Shown here: piece after piece, positions 1 to 8,643 of the stretch
Position numbering within the stretch: position 1 is the first letter of the stretch
How the letters are laid out: each line of letters begins with the position of its first letter
Program-made: the position numbers and the translations under genes
Source: Paenibacillus_G filicis
GTDB taxonomy: Bacteria > Bacillota > Bacilli > Paenibacillales > NBRC-103111
Direction: 5' to 3'
DNA: 64,000 nucleotides
Assembly: GCF_038070315.1 (NCBI RefSeq)
Contig: NZ_JBBPCC010000009.1
Location: 124,001 to 188,000, forward strand
The notes under the pieces: generated by a model
Seen by the model: the letters and a program-made list of their open reading frames with translations, nothing else
Database searches by the model: none
Told to the model about the DNA's origin: nothing

Positions 1-546
1 GTTCGCATCCGCAGGCCTGTCGACGCGAAGCGGCATAAAATCGCGCTGCTGACGGAGGAGCGGCGGGTGACAGGTATTTTCCCTGTGCTCAATATCAAGG
101 AAAATACGATCATCGCCAACCTGGAGCGTTACCTCAATCCGCTGCGGCTGATGAACGACCAGAAGGCCAGAGCCGAAACCACGCAGAGCGTGGAGCGGCT
201 CCGAGTGAAGACGCCAACCATTCATACGCTGATCAAGAATTTGTCGGGCGGTAATCAGCAGAAGGTGCTGCTCGCCCGCTGGCTGCTCACGGAGCCGGAT
301 ATTCTGATGCTTGACGAGCCGACGCGAGGTATCGACGTCGGGGCAAAGTTTGAAATTTATTCGATCATCGCGGATTTGGCCAAACAAGGCAAGAGCATCA
401 TCATGATTTCTTCGGAAATGCCTGAGCTGCTCGGCATGTCGGACCGTATCATGGTTATGTCCGACGGGAAACTGTCCGGCATCCTCGACCGGAAGGATGC
501 GACAGAGGAAGAAATCATGCGCCTGGCTGCCAAGCATCTGGGCTGA
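1..546 (+). CDS. mglA: Galactose/methyl-galactoside ABC transporter ATPase, 3' part
   Basis: The frame is open from base 1, so the gene is cut by the window edge and only the second ATPase domain of a two-cassette sugar importer ATPase is seen. The visible part has the TEERR segment typical of MglA/RbsA proteins, the signature LSGGNQQK, the Walker B region ILMLDEPTRGIDVG and the late motif SSEMPEL. The protein would sit at the cytoplasmic face and power import of a monosaccharide. It ends 19 bases before the permease gene, which matches MglC by length and sequence, so MglA is preferred over RbsA or XylG. The substrate itself is inferred. Confidence 0.9.
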   Translation, partial: VRIRRPVDAKRHKIALLTEERRVTGIFPVLNIKENTIIANLERYLNPLRLMNDQKARAETTQSVERLRVKTPTIHTLIKNLSGGNQQKVLLARWLLTEPDILMLDEPTRGIDVGAKFEIYSIIADLAKQGKSIIMISSEMPELLGMSDRIMVMSDGKLSGILDRKDATEEEIMRLAAKHLG

Positions 547-565
547 CGACAGGAGGACTACGAAG

Positions 566-1576
566 ATGAATACGAAAAAGATATCCGGTTTCGTTACGCA
601 AAATGCGATTTACATCGTGTTGATTCTGCTGATCGCCGGGATCGCCTTGAAGGACCCGCGTTTTCTGGACATTGGCATATTGCGGGATATTCTATTGCAA
701 AACTCCACTCGTGCGATCATCGCACTAGGTGCGGCGTTCGTTCTGATTACAGGGGGAACGGACTTGTCCTCGGGACGTGTCGTCGGTCTCTCGGCGGTGC
801 TGTCCGCTTCGATGCTGCAAATCAGCGACTACCCGCGCCGGTTTTTCCCTGATCTGCCTGAGCTGTGGGTGGGTCTCCCGATTGTGTTCGGCATTCTCGC
901 AGGCCTGGTTGTGGGCCTGATCAACGGATGGGTTGTCGCCAAGCTCAATGTGCCGCCATTTATCGCCACGCTGGGCACGATGGTTATCGTCTACGGAGTT
1001 AACTCGATTTACTTCGATATGAAGCCGAACGAATCCCAGCCGATCGCCGGCTTGCGTCCTGATTTCACCAATTTCGGCTCCGGCTTCTTCGGGCCGAACG
1101 GACCTTATTCCATCCCTTACATCGTTCTTATCGCCGTTGCCGTAGCTGTGATTGTCTGGATTATCTTCAATAAAACGAGACTTGGCAAGAATATGTACGC
1201 GATCGGCGGCAACGTACAGGCAGCGACCGTATCCGGTATTCATGTCGCTCGCAACCTGATCGGCATCTATGCGATTGCAGGCGCTCTGTACGGACTGGGC
1301 GGTGTACTGGAGGCAGCGCGCACAGGCGGCGCCACCAATAACTATGGCAACATGTACGAGCTCGATGCCATCGCGGCCTGCGTAGTGGGCGGCGTCTCGA
1401 CGGCAGGTGGGATCGGAACCGTGCCCGGCGTATTGGCGGGCGTACTGATCTTCGGAGTTATCAACTATGGCCTGACATTTATCGGTGTCAGCCCTTACTG
1501 GCAATTGATCATCAAAGGTCTAATTATCGTAGCAGCCGTTGCATTCGATATCCGCAAATATGTAGCCAAGAAATAA
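566..1576 (+). CDS. mglC: Galactose/methyl-galactoside ABC transporter permease
   Basis: This 336-residue integral membrane permease has the same length as E. coli MglC. It shares MglC-like stretches such as ALGAAFVLITGGTDLSSGR near residue 55, ATLGTMVIVYGVNS near residue 140, and MYELDAIAACVVGG near residue 265. It should form the channel of the sugar importer together with the ATPase upstream. The ATG at 566 is chosen because AGGAGG lies at 551-556; an in-frame start at 497 would overlap the ATPase gene. A hairpin terminator follows directly, so this is the last gene of the mgl operon, whose binding-protein gene must lie before the window. Confidence 0.92.
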   Translation: MNTKKISGFVTQNAIYIVLILLIAGIALKDPRFLDIGILRDILLQNSTRAIIALGAAFVLITGGTDLSSGRVVGLSAVLSASMLQISDYPRRFFPDLPELWVGLPIVFGILAGLVVGLINGWVVAKLNVPPFIATLGTMVIVYGVNSIYFDMKPNESQPIAGLRPDFTNFGSGFFGPNGPYSIPYIVLIAVAVAVIVWIIFNKTRLGKNMYAIGGNVQAATVSGIHVARNLIGIYAIAGALYGLGGVLEAARTGGATNNYGNMYELDAIAACVVGGVSTAGGIGTVPGVLAGVLIFGVINYGLTFIGVSPYWQLIIKGLIIVAAVAFDIRKYVAKK

Positions 1577-1600
1577 AGAAATATAGGTTTTGAGAAAAGG

Positions 1601-1631
1601 GCCGCCAGCATCCAAGTGCTGGCGGCTTTTT
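1601..1631 (+). terminator. Rho-independent terminator after mglC
   Basis: The arms GCCGCCAGCA and TGCTGGCGGC form a perfect 10-bp stem around a six-base loop and are followed by TTTTT. It lies 24 bases past the mglC stop codon. Confidence 0.93.
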
Positions 1632-1672
1632 GCCGTTGCGGCAGGGCAAATAGGGAGATTTGAATAATTTCG

Positions 1673-1733
1673 TTGACAAACAGGGCACGGATATGATACA
1701 AATATTACATGAAAGTTTACAAACTTTTTGTAA
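1673..1733 (+). promoter_or_regulatory. azoR promoter with operator-like palindrome
   Basis: TTGACA at 1673-1678 is followed, 18 bases later, by TACAAA at 1697-1702, a plausible sigma-A promoter. Just downstream at 1717-1733 lies TTACAAA-CTT-TTTGTAA, a perfect 7-bp inverted repeat with a 3-base spacer. Bacillus azoreductase genes are known to be repressed by redox- and quinone-sensing regulators (YodB of the HxlR family, and MarR-type repressors) that bind sites of this general kind. The assignment to any one regulator is inferred; no such regulator gene is seen in the window. Confidence 0.55.
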
Positions 1734-1799
1734 GTAAGTATATATAAATTATTTGTGAATGAATCATTACCGATTTATTCCGGGAGATGAGGAACTATA

Positions 1800-2426
1800 A
1801 TGTCAACTGTGTTATTTGTCAAAGCGAACAATCGTCCTGTCGAGCAAGCGGTAAGTGTCAAGCTGCATGAAGCGTTTCTGGAAAGCTACAAAGCTTCCCA
1901 TCCTGAGGATACGGTGATCGAGCTGGATCTGTTCGCCGAGACTCTTCCATATCTCGATTCTAACATGATTACAGGCATGTTCAAAACGGCTAAAGGCTTC
2001 GAGCTTACAGCCGAAGAGCAAGCCGCTGCAGCAACAGCCAACCGCTATCTGGATCAATTCCTGGCTGCGGACAAGGTCGTATTCAGCTTCCCGCTTTGGA
2101 ACTTTACGCTGCCTGCAGTCTTGCACACGTATATGGATTATCTGGGTCAAGCCGGCAAGACGTTCGGCTACACGGCTGAAGGTCCGGTAGGTCTTGTCAC
2201 GGACAAGAAGGTAGCCCTGCTGAATGCCAGAGGCGGCGTTTACTCCGAAGGTCCTGCAGCGGCTGTAGAAATGTCTGTCAACCTGCTGACGAACGTGCTT
2301 GGATTCTGGGGCGTTACAGACATCACGAAGATTATCGTAGAGGGCCACAATCAATTCCCGGACCGCGCGCAGCAAATCATCGCCGATGGTGTGGAGCAAG
2401 CGACCGTGGCTGCCCGCACGTTCTAA
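1800..2426 (+). CDS. azoR: FMN-dependent NADH-azoreductase
   Basis: This 208-residue flavodoxin-fold protein is of the usual AzoR length. It carries the family segments FSFPLWNFTLPAVLHTYMDY (about residues 97-116) and NARGGVYSEGP (about residues 142-152). It would act in the cytoplasm to reduce quinones and azo compounds with two electrons from NADH, using FMN. The ATG at 1800 follows a GATGAGGAAC-type ribosome binding site. The gene stands alone between two terminators, with a palindromic operator in front, which suggests stress-inducible expression. Confidence 0.93.
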   Translation: MSTVLFVKANNRPVEQAVSVKLHEAFLESYKASHPEDTVIELDLFAETLPYLDSNMITGMFKTAKGFELTAEEQAAAATANRYLDQFLAADKVVFSFPLWNFTLPAVLHTYMDYLGQAGKTFGYTAEGPVGLVTDKKVALLNARGGVYSEGPAAAVEMSVNLLTNVLGFWGVTDITKIIVEGHNQFPDRAQQIIADGVEQATVAARTF

Positions 2427-2458
2427 GTCATAGTTCTGATTCTTCCATATGATATGAA

Positions 2459-2494
2459 GAAGCCTGTACCGGATTGTCGGTTCGGGCTTTTTTT
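2459..2494 (+). terminator. Terminator after azoR
   Basis: AAGCCTGTACCG and CGGTTCGGGCTT pair imperfectly around a short loop and are followed by a run of T residues at about 2488-2494. Confidence 0.85.
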
Positions 2495-2713
2495 GTCGTA
2501 ATGAGCAAAGCCGTTTATACGATTTTCATTCATCAAAAGCTTGAATTTGGAAATACTATGATCTTATCGGTCATGACAAATTTGTGATCGCACTATGCTG
2601 CCGCTCGGTTCGTCAAGGCCAGAAAGAATAAGAAAAAACTTGAATCGGCCTCTTCTGCTCTGAGATCCTGAAGCAAGCGGCATAGACTGGCGAGGGAAAT
2701 AAGGAGGTACACG

Positions 2714-3937
2714 GTGGTGAGCCGTCAGAAATTGCACGAGAAGCTCAAGATGAAGGAAGTTGAACCGAAACACGGTGAGCAATTCAACAATTTGCTTCGC
2801 TATGTGTTTAATATTACGAATCACGACCTACAAACGGTAGGCTGGGAGAACGGAGAGATTGCCCAGGCGAAGCTTCCAGTATTGGAGCAAGCCGATGTGC
2901 TGGGCTGGTTTAATGGAGATCAGCTCATCTCGCAGCTGGCTGTGTATCCGTTTCAGGTGAATATTTTTGGGAAGGCTTACGAGATGGGCGGGCTAACGGG
3001 AGTCGGCACTTACCCCGAGTACTCCAATCTTGGCCTGATGAATAAACTGATGCGCCAGGCCTTGGCCAATATGCGGGATCGGAAACAGTCGATTTCTTAT
3101 TTGTATCCCTACTCCATACCTTATTACCGCAACAAGGGCTGGGAATTTATTTCGGATAAAATATCGTTCGAAGTGAAGGATACCCAATTACCCAAATTAA
3201 AAAATGTTCCTGGAAATATGGAACGTGTAACGATCAAGCATGCGGATATCAAACGGGTTTATGATCGTTTTGCCTTGCAAACCCATGGGGCTATGCTTCG
3301 AAGTGAGCTGGCTTGGGAAGAATATTTACGCTGGGATCTGGAGGATATGATAGCAGCTATCTATTACGATGCGGAAAATCAGCCCACCGGCTACTTGTTG
3401 TATTGGATTGATCAGGAAGTGTTCTATTTGAAAGAGATCGTATTTATCAATCAGGAATCATGGGCAGGTCTGTGGAATTTCATCAGCGCCCACTTCTCTA
3501 TGATTACGAAGGTCAAGGGACATACGTATACCGACGAGCCCCTTGCTTTTCTGCTGGATGATGGCGATATTAAGGAAACCATCATTCCTTATTATATGGC
3601 GCGTATTGTCGATGTCAGCCTGTTTGTGGAGCAATATCCATTTCAAAAGCAAGAAACGGACGGCCAGCTTACAATCGCTCTGCATGATCCGATGCTGGAA
3701 TGGAATCATGGGCTATTCACCTTAACCGTGGACAAGAGCGGCCAGGGACAGCTGGTTAAAGGGGGTGAAGCCCGCGATGCCGAATTGGATATCCAAACGC
3801 TGACCACGATGCTGATGGGCTACAAACGTCCCTCGTATTTAGCGCGGATCGGGCGTTTGAAGGCAAATGAAGCTGCCGTTGAGGTGCTCGAACAGTGGAT
3901 ACGACGTCAGCACCCGTACTTCTCCGATTATTTTTAA
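2714..3937 (+). CDS. Eis-like GNAT family N-acetyltransferase
   Basis: This 407-residue protein has the length and layout of the Eis group: an N-terminal GNAT domain, a second GNAT-like fold and a C-terminal sterol-carrier-like domain. The acetyl-CoA region is visible as TGVGTYPEYSNLGLMNKLM (about residues 95-113), followed by YLYPYSIPYYRNKGWE. Eis proteins acetylate amines such as aminoglycosides or protein lysines, but the substrate here is unknown. The GTG at 2714 is preferred because AAGGAGG at 2701-2707 is correctly spaced; an ATG at 2750 is the alternative. The gene is monocistronic and is followed by two strong hairpins. Confidence 0.8.
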   Translation: MVSRQKLHEKLKMKEVEPKHGEQFNNLLRYVFNITNHDLQTVGWENGEIAQAKLPVLEQADVLGWFNGDQLISQLAVYPFQVNIFGKAYEMGGLTGVGTYPEYSNLGLMNKLMRQALANMRDRKQSISYLYPYSIPYYRNKGWEFISDKISFEVKDTQLPKLKNVPGNMERVTIKHADIKRVYDRFALQTHGAMLRSELAWEEYLRWDLEDMIAAIYYDAENQPTGYLLYWIDQEVFYLKEIVFINQESWAGLWNFISAHFSMITKVKGHTYTDEPLAFLLDDGDIKETIIPYYMARIVDVSLFVEQYPFQKQETDGQLTIALHDPMLEWNHGLFTLTVDKSGQGQLVKGGEARDAELDIQTLTTMLMGYKRPSYLARIGRLKANEAAVEVLEQWIRRQHPYFSDYF

Positions 3938-3947
3938 TCAAGCATCC

Positions 3948-4044
3948 GGCCGCCTATCGGCGGATTAGGCTGAGGCCGGTAGGCGGCCATAGCAGTAAGG
4001 CTGTGCAAGTGCGATCCTTGAGTCGCAGTTGCACAGCCTTGTTT
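3948..4044. terminator. Two tandem hairpins between convergent genes
   Basis: The first hairpin pairs 3948-3961 with 3975-3988 (GGCCGCCTATCGGC with GCCGGTAGGCGGCC). The second pairs AAGGCTGTGCAA at 3997-4008 with TTGCACAGCCTT at 4029-4040. Neither has a long T run, but their position between convergent genes suits bidirectional termination. Confidence 0.65.
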
Positions 4045-4062
4045 GTCGTCTGGACGGCTCAG

Positions 4063-4983
4063 CTACTTGCGGACAAACAGCCGCTCGATGGCGTGATCCG
4101 GTCCTTTGCGAAGAATGAGCTTGGCCCGGCCCTTGGTGGGCCGTATATTTTCACGCAGGTTCAGCGCATTGATCTCTTTCCAGATGCCTGTAGCGGTATG
4201 ATTGGCTTCGTCCTCGCTCAGGCTCGCATAGCGGTGGAAGTAAGACTGCGGATTGCGGAACGCCGTATCGCGCAGCATGAGGAAGCGCTCCACATACCAA
4301 CGCTCGATATCGCGTTCATCGGCATCCACATAGATCGAGAAATCGAAGAAGTCGCTGACGAACACTTTGGCATCCCGGGTAACCTGAAGGACGTTGATAC
4401 CCTCGACGATCAGGATATCCGGATTGTGGACCAGCTGGGCCTCGCCCTCTACGATATCGTAGGACAGATGGGAGTATTGCGGGACGACGATATCCGGCTT
4501 GCCTGCCTTGATATCGCGGATGCATTGCAGCAGCTTCTTGGTGTCATAGCTCTCCGGGAAGCCCTTGCGCTTCATCAGGCCGCGCTCCTCCAGCACCCGG
4601 TTAGGGAACAGGAAGCCGTCGGTCGTGATCAGGTCGACCTGCGGGCGCCAGGGTTCACGGGACAGCAGCGCCTGGAGCAGGCGCGCTGTCGTACTCTTGC
4701 CGACCGCGACGCTGCCGGCGATACCGATGACGAATGGCACCTTCTCCCGCTTATGCTGCAGGAAGGTGGCAGAGGCCTCGTGAAGCTGCCGGGCCGCCGA
4801 GGCCTGAAGATGGATAAATCTCGATAGCGGCAAATAGATGTCTTCGACTTCCTGGAAGGAAATCCGGTCGTGGAAGCCCTTGCGGCGGTCAAATTCCTCG
4901 CGGCTGATCGACGGCGTGGAGCTGTAGCGCAGCTCCGACCATTCTGCGCGGTTCATTTCAAAGTAAAGGGAGTAGGGATCCAT
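4063..4983 (-). CDS. coaA: Type I pantothenate kinase
   Basis: This 306-residue cytoplasmic kinase phosphorylates pantothenate in the first committed step of coenzyme A synthesis. The P-loop GIAGSVAVGKSTT sits at about residues 87-99. The segments TTDGFLFPN and RKGFPESYD, and the C-terminal part containing SDFFDFSIYVDA and WYVERFLMLRDTAF, are typical of bacterial CoaA rather than of type II or III kinases. Length is normal. The gene is transcribed away from the regulator gene at 5160 and seems to have its own promoter in the shared intergenic space. Confidence 0.95.
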   Translation of the reverse strand: MDPYSLYFEMNRAEWSELRYSSTPSISREEFDRRKGFHDRISFQEVEDIYLPLSRFIHLQASAARQLHEASATFLQHKREKVPFVIGIAGSVAVGKSTTARLLQALLSREPWRPQVDLITTDGFLFPNRVLEERGLMKRKGFPESYDTKKLLQCIRDIKAGKPDIVVPQYSHLSYDIVEGEAQLVHNPDILIVEGINVLQVTRDAKVFVSDFFDFSIYVDADERDIERWYVERFLMLRDTAFRNPQSYFHRYASLSEDEANHTATGIWKEINALNLRENIRPTKGRAKLILRKGPDHAIERLFVRK

Positions 4984-5020
4984 ATCTGCTAATACCTCGC
5001 GCTCAATGTCGTATTTTCAA

Positions 5021-5069
5021 ATATTAGCACAACTATCGTAAAAAACAAGACTTGGCAAGCGCTTTCGAT
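5021..5069 (-). promoter_or_regulatory. coaA promoter, with a cre-like palindrome upstream
   Basis: Read on the minus strand, TTGTTT (5043-5048) and TAATAT (5021-5026) are separated by 16 bases, giving a reasonable sigma-A promoter about 40 bases before the coaA start. Just upstream, AAGCGCTT at 5058-5065 is a perfect palindrome inside a sequence resembling a catabolite-responsive element, but with at least two mismatches to the consensus. The promoter is moderately supported; the cre reading is weak. Confidence 0.45.
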
Positions 5070-5159
5070 GAGGCATGGGATGCTTTTTCTGTGCGCGTAG
5101 GCTAAGATTGAAGAAGAATCAGGCGGCAGTTCGAACCGCCGGAAGGAGGTGCGCGATTC

Positions 5160-6491
5160 TTGAGCGAACGACCCCAGGAGTTATTGACCAAGCATGAACA
5201 AATCATGCGATATATTGAAAATCTCAGTGTCGGGGCCCGTATCTCAGTGCGTAAAATCGCCCAGACGCTGGAGGTGAGCGAAGGTACGGCATACCGCGCT
5301 ATCAAGGAAGCGGAGGCGGAGGGCCTGGTCAGCACCAAGGAGCGGACGGGTACGGTCCGGGTCGAGAGCCGCGAGCGGCACCAGTTCGACCGGCTGACCT
5401 TCGACGAGGTCGTGCATATCGTGGACGGTGTGACGCTTGGGGGCGCCGCTGGCCTGCATAAGACGCTGAACAAATTCGTCATCGGCGCGATGCAGCTCGA
5501 GGCGATGATGCGGTATGTGGAGCCGGGCAATCTGCTGATCGTCGGCAACCGCAGCCAGGCGCATCTGTATGCGCTGGAGCAAGGAGCTGGCGTGCTGATC
5601 ACGGGCGGATTTCAAGCATCGCCGGAGGCGCGGGAGCTGGCCGACCGGCTGGAGCTGCCGATGATCGGGAGCAGCTACGATACCTTCACCGTCGCGACGC
5701 TGATCAACCGGGCGATTCATGACCGGCTCATCAAGAAGAAAATTATTCTCGTCCAGGATATTATCCGGACGGATACGGATGTTCATTATTTGAAGGGAAC
5801 CGATACGGTGCAGGAGATGCAGGAGCTAGTCGCCCGGACCGGCCATACGCGTTATCCGGTCGTAGACGACTACCATCGTCCGATCGGCATCCTGACGACC
5901 AAGGACGTGCTGGGCGCCCAGCCTGCAGATCCGGTGGAAAGCCACATGAAGCGCAATCCGCTGACTGTTCACGTGCAAACCTCCGTCGCTTCGGCCAGCC
6001 ATCTGATGGTCTGGGAGAGCATTCAGCTGCTCCCTGTGGTGAGCGACCACAAGAAGATGCTCGGCGTCATCAGCCGCAGCGATGTGCTCAAGGCGATGCA
6101 ATTCATCCAGACACAGCCGCAATACGGCGAATCGTTCGAGGATCTCATCTGGGCGGGCTTCGAGAAAGTCCGAGATAAGAACGGCAAGGTACTGTTCCGC
6201 GGCACGATTACGGCACAGATGACCAATCATGTCGGGATGGCGTCCGAGAGCGTGCTGACGACGCTTATGAACCAGGCTGCACTGCGGATGGTCAAGGAGC
6301 ACCGCCGGGGAGACCTGATTCTGGACAGCTCCTCCAACTACTTCCTGATGCCGATTCCACTGGACAGCGTGGTCGAGGTAAGACCCGTGATCATAGAACT
6401 GAGCCGGCGTTTCGGCAAGATCGAGGTAGAGCTGGAGCTGGGCGGCGTACGGATGGCGAAGTCCATGTTTACCGCCCGGCTGATGGATTGA
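5160..6491 (+). CDS. ytoI: HTH-DRTGG-CBS-hotdog regulator, YtoI-like
   Basis: This 443-residue protein has four parts: a winged HTH at about residues 10-65 (ISVRKIAQTLEVSEGTAYRA), a DRTGG domain at about 75-190, a pair of CBS domains at about 195-310, and a hotdog thioesterase-like fold at about 330-443. This order is that of B. subtilis YtoI, whose role is not established; CBS pairs usually bind adenine nucleotides. The start is TTG at 5160, following GGAAGGAGG at 5141-5148. A small GC-rich hairpin (5122-5141) lies directly before the ribosome binding site. DNA binding and ligand sensing are inferred from the domains. Confidence 0.85.
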   Translation: MSERPQELLTKHEQIMRYIENLSVGARISVRKIAQTLEVSEGTAYRAIKEAEAEGLVSTKERTGTVRVESRERHQFDRLTFDEVVHIVDGVTLGGAAGLHKTLNKFVIGAMQLEAMMRYVEPGNLLIVGNRSQAHLYALEQGAGVLITGGFQASPEARELADRLELPMIGSSYDTFTVATLINRAIHDRLIKKKIILVQDIIRTDTDVHYLKGTDTVQEMQELVARTGHTRYPVVDDYHRPIGILTTKDVLGAQPADPVESHMKRNPLTVHVQTSVASASHLMVWESIQLLPVVSDHKKMLGVISRSDVLKAMQFIQTQPQYGESFEDLIWAGFEKVRDKNGKVLFRGTITAQMTNHVGMASESVLTTLMNQAALRMVKEHRRGDLILDSSSNYFLMPIPLDSVVEVRPVIIELSRRFGKIEVELELGGVRMAKSMFTARLMD

Positions 6492-6527
6492 TTCATGTCG
6501 TATTTTTATATAGACGATGTCGCCAAA

Positions 6528-6557
6528 TTGCACTAAAATTATAAAAAAAACTATGGT
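6528..6557 (+). promoter_or_regulatory. Promoter of the first sugar-oxidoreductase cluster
   Basis: TTGCAC at 6528-6533 and TATGGT at 6552-6557 are 18 bases apart with an A-rich spacer, about 50 bases before the TTG start at 6607. No clear operator palindrome is seen beside it. Confidence 0.5.
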
Positions 6558-6606
6558 ACATTAATCCCAGGATGTCTCAAATTTAGAGTTGAAGGAGAGA
6601 GCTATC

Positions 6607-7611
6607 TTGGCTTTACGCATTGGTAAAATCAGTTATTGGCATGTACATGCCTGGGACTATACGAAGCAGGCGCAGCAACACCCCGATACAGAGATTGCAG
6701 GCGTATGGGACGAGGACGCCAGCCGCGGCAAGGAAGCGGCCGATAAGCAGGGCGTGCCGTTCTACGAGTCGCTTGATGAGCTGCTAGCCTCGGATATCGA
6801 CGCGGTTATCGTCGATGCGCCGACCCGGCTGCACCGGGATGTGATCGTGGCGGCTGCCAAGGCCGGCAAGCATATTTTCACCGAGAAGGTCATTGCTCCA
6901 ACGGTGAGCGAGGCTCGCGAAATTCTCGCGGCCGTCGAGGCCAGCGGCGTGAAGCTGACGGTATCCCTGCCGAGGCTTAACGATGGTTATACGCTGAAAA
7001 TCCGCGAGCTGCTGGAACAGGAGATTGTAGGCCGCATCACGCAGGTACGCGTCAGATTATCGCATAACGGCGCAATTGCGGATTGGCTGCCGCAGCATTT
7101 CTATAGCCTTGAGGATTGTCTGGGCGGAGCCTTGATCGATCTGGGCTGCCATCCGATGTATCTGACCCGTCTGCTGCTCGGCGAGGAGCCGGTGGACGTG
7201 ACGGCGCAATACGGCTATATCACAGGCAAGGAAGTCGAGGACAACGCCGTGTCGGTGCTAACGACGAATTCCGGCGCGATCGGCATCGTGGAAGCGGGCT
7301 TCGTCAATAGCTTCTCTCCCTTTACGGTAGAGGTGCATGGTACAGAAGGAACACTGCTCTACGGGACGCCGGAGGAGAAGCTGCTGCTGCGCACGAAGCG
7401 TCAGGATGGAGCTTTCGCCGACAAGTGGAATGAGATTCCACTGCCAGACCGTCGTGAGAGCGCCTTCGATCAATGGGTCGGGCATATTGCGAATGATACG
7501 ACTGCTGAGGAAAACATCCGACTTGCGCTGGATCTGACGGCGCTGATGGAAGCCTCTAACCGGTCTGCGCTGGAGCGGCGTGCAGTCCGCTTGGATGAGC
7601 TGGGCCTGTAA
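6607..7611 (+). CDS. Gfo/Idh/MocA family oxidoreductase with atypical N-terminal loop
   Basis: This 334-residue protein is of the family length, with a Rossmann domain followed by the alpha/beta domain. The C-terminal domain keeps the D-x-G-x-H motif (LIDLGCHPMYL). Two usual features are changed: the glycine motif of the first beta-alpha turn is replaced by KISYWHVHAW, and the catalytic EKP is EKV (FTEKVIAP). Two other genes in the window (20698 and 41017) share the H-x-H loop. The TTG at 6607 fits the AAGGAGAG at 6592-6599 better than the in-frame TTG at 6589. The enzyme would oxidise or reduce a sugar or cyclitol with NAD(P), but the altered loop makes cofactor use uncertain. An AraC gene follows. 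Confidence 0.85.
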   Translation: MALRIGKISYWHVHAWDYTKQAQQHPDTEIAGVWDEDASRGKEAADKQGVPFYESLDELLASDIDAVIVDAPTRLHRDVIVAAAKAGKHIFTEKVIAPTVSEAREILAAVEASGVKLTVSLPRLNDGYTLKIRELLEQEIVGRITQVRVRLSHNGAIADWLPQHFYSLEDCLGGALIDLGCHPMYLTRLLLGEEPVDVTAQYGYITGKEVEDNAVSVLTTNSGAIGIVEAGFVNSFSPFTVEVHGTEGTLLYGTPEEKLLLRTKRQDGAFADKWNEIPLPDRRESAFDQWVGHIANDTTAEENIRLALDLTALMEASNRSALERRAVRLDELGL

Positions 7612-7670
7612 CCCGGCGAGATAGCTCTCAGCAGACCCGGGCGGTATGACTCTGAAAGCGGAGGAATGAT

Positions 7671-8630
7671 ATGATCGGATTTCCGTACGAAGTGATGATG
7701 GAGCGGAGAGAAGCTCTGGAGCGGCTGGATCTGCGCGTACGCTGGGGGCGCTATGAGATCCGCGTGCTGCGGTTTCATATGACCACGTTTGCTTCGGGCA
7801 AGACCTGCAGCTTTCACAAGCATGCGGAGTTCGAATTTCACTTTATCCCGAGCGGCGCAGGCAAGGTCGTCATGGTCGACCGCCCCTATGAGCTGAGCGA
7901 AGGCATGCTCTATGTAACTGGCCCGGGCGTGATGCATTACCAGGAGGCACATACGGCCGATTCGATGGAGGAGCTTTGTCTGCATATCGATATCATAGAC
8001 CGGATCGCCCGGGGTGGAGAGGGCCGTGAGGTCTGCAGCATGGACCGGTGGGAAATGGCTGAAGCTGATGACTGTGTCAGCAAGCTGCAAGCGCTTCCTC
8101 TCGTGCCTACACTCGATGTGCATCAGGCCATGCCCTTCTTTCTGGAGGCTTACCGGGCTTGCTGCGACAACTACTCGGGATCTTACACGACCATCAAGCA
8201 ATGCATCGTGCAGATTATGCTGCGGACGGTACGTGCCTATGATGACGGCAAGCTGCAGCTGGAGCTGCCGGAGCGCGATGTCAATGCGAGCCGGTACCGG
8301 TTCGTCGTGCAGTACATCCGCTCGAACTATGCCAGCCCGCTGACGCTCGAGGATGTTGCCGATAAGCTCAATGTCAGTTCCCGGCAGCTGCAGCGTATTC
8401 TTAAAATGTATCACCCGGGAAGCTCCTTCCGCGGCATCGTTGAGGATGTCCGGCTCGAAGCGGTGTGCCGAAGGCTGGACGAATCCGATCTTCCCGTAGA
8501 GAAGATCGCGATACAGGAGGGCTTTGCCAACGGCAATTATCTGCACGCGGTGTTTCGCAAGCGGTTCGGCATGACGCCGTCCCAATACCGCGGGCGCAAT
8601 ACTCCGGCTCACTTACCTATATCCCTATAA
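7671..8630 (+). CDS. AraC family transcriptional regulator
   Basis: This 319-residue protein has an N-terminal cupin-like sensing domain (CSFHKHAEFEFHFIPSG near residue 45) and a C-terminal double HTH (about residues 205-305) with VADKLNVSSRQLQRIL and ending in GMTPSQYRG. It lies between two Gfo/Idh/MocA genes and its stop codon is only 13 bases from the next start, so it is co-transcribed and probably controls them in response to a sugar. GGAGG at 7660-7664 supports the ATG at 7671. Confidence 0.9.
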   Translation: MIGFPYEVMMERREALERLDLRVRWGRYEIRVLRFHMTTFASGKTCSFHKHAEFEFHFIPSGAGKVVMVDRPYELSEGMLYVTGPGVMHYQEAHTADSMEELCLHIDIIDRIARGGEGREVCSMDRWEMAEADDCVSKLQALPLVPTLDVHQAMPFFLEAYRACCDNYSGSYTTIKQCIVQIMLRTVRAYDDGKLQLELPERDVNASRYRFVVQYIRSNYASPLTLEDVADKLNVSSRQLQRILKMYHPGSSFRGIVEDVRLEAVCRRLDESDLPVEKIAIQEGFANGNYLHAVFRKRFGMTPSQYRGRNTPAHLPISL

Positions 8631-8643
8631 GGAGGACACCAAC

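Noticed and set aside
725..1504. Long open frame on the minus strand opposite mglC
   Set aside because: It lies wholly inside a well-supported permease gene, has no ribosome binding site and its protein is rich in Arg, His and Asp without any recognised motif, as expected of an antisense shadow in GC-rich DNA. Similar frames opposite other genes were treated the same way.
5054..5069. Catabolite-responsive element at coaA/ytoI
   Set aside because: The core AAGCGCTT is palindromic, but the flanks differ from the cre consensus at two or more fixed positions. It is mentioned with the promoter and not called separately.
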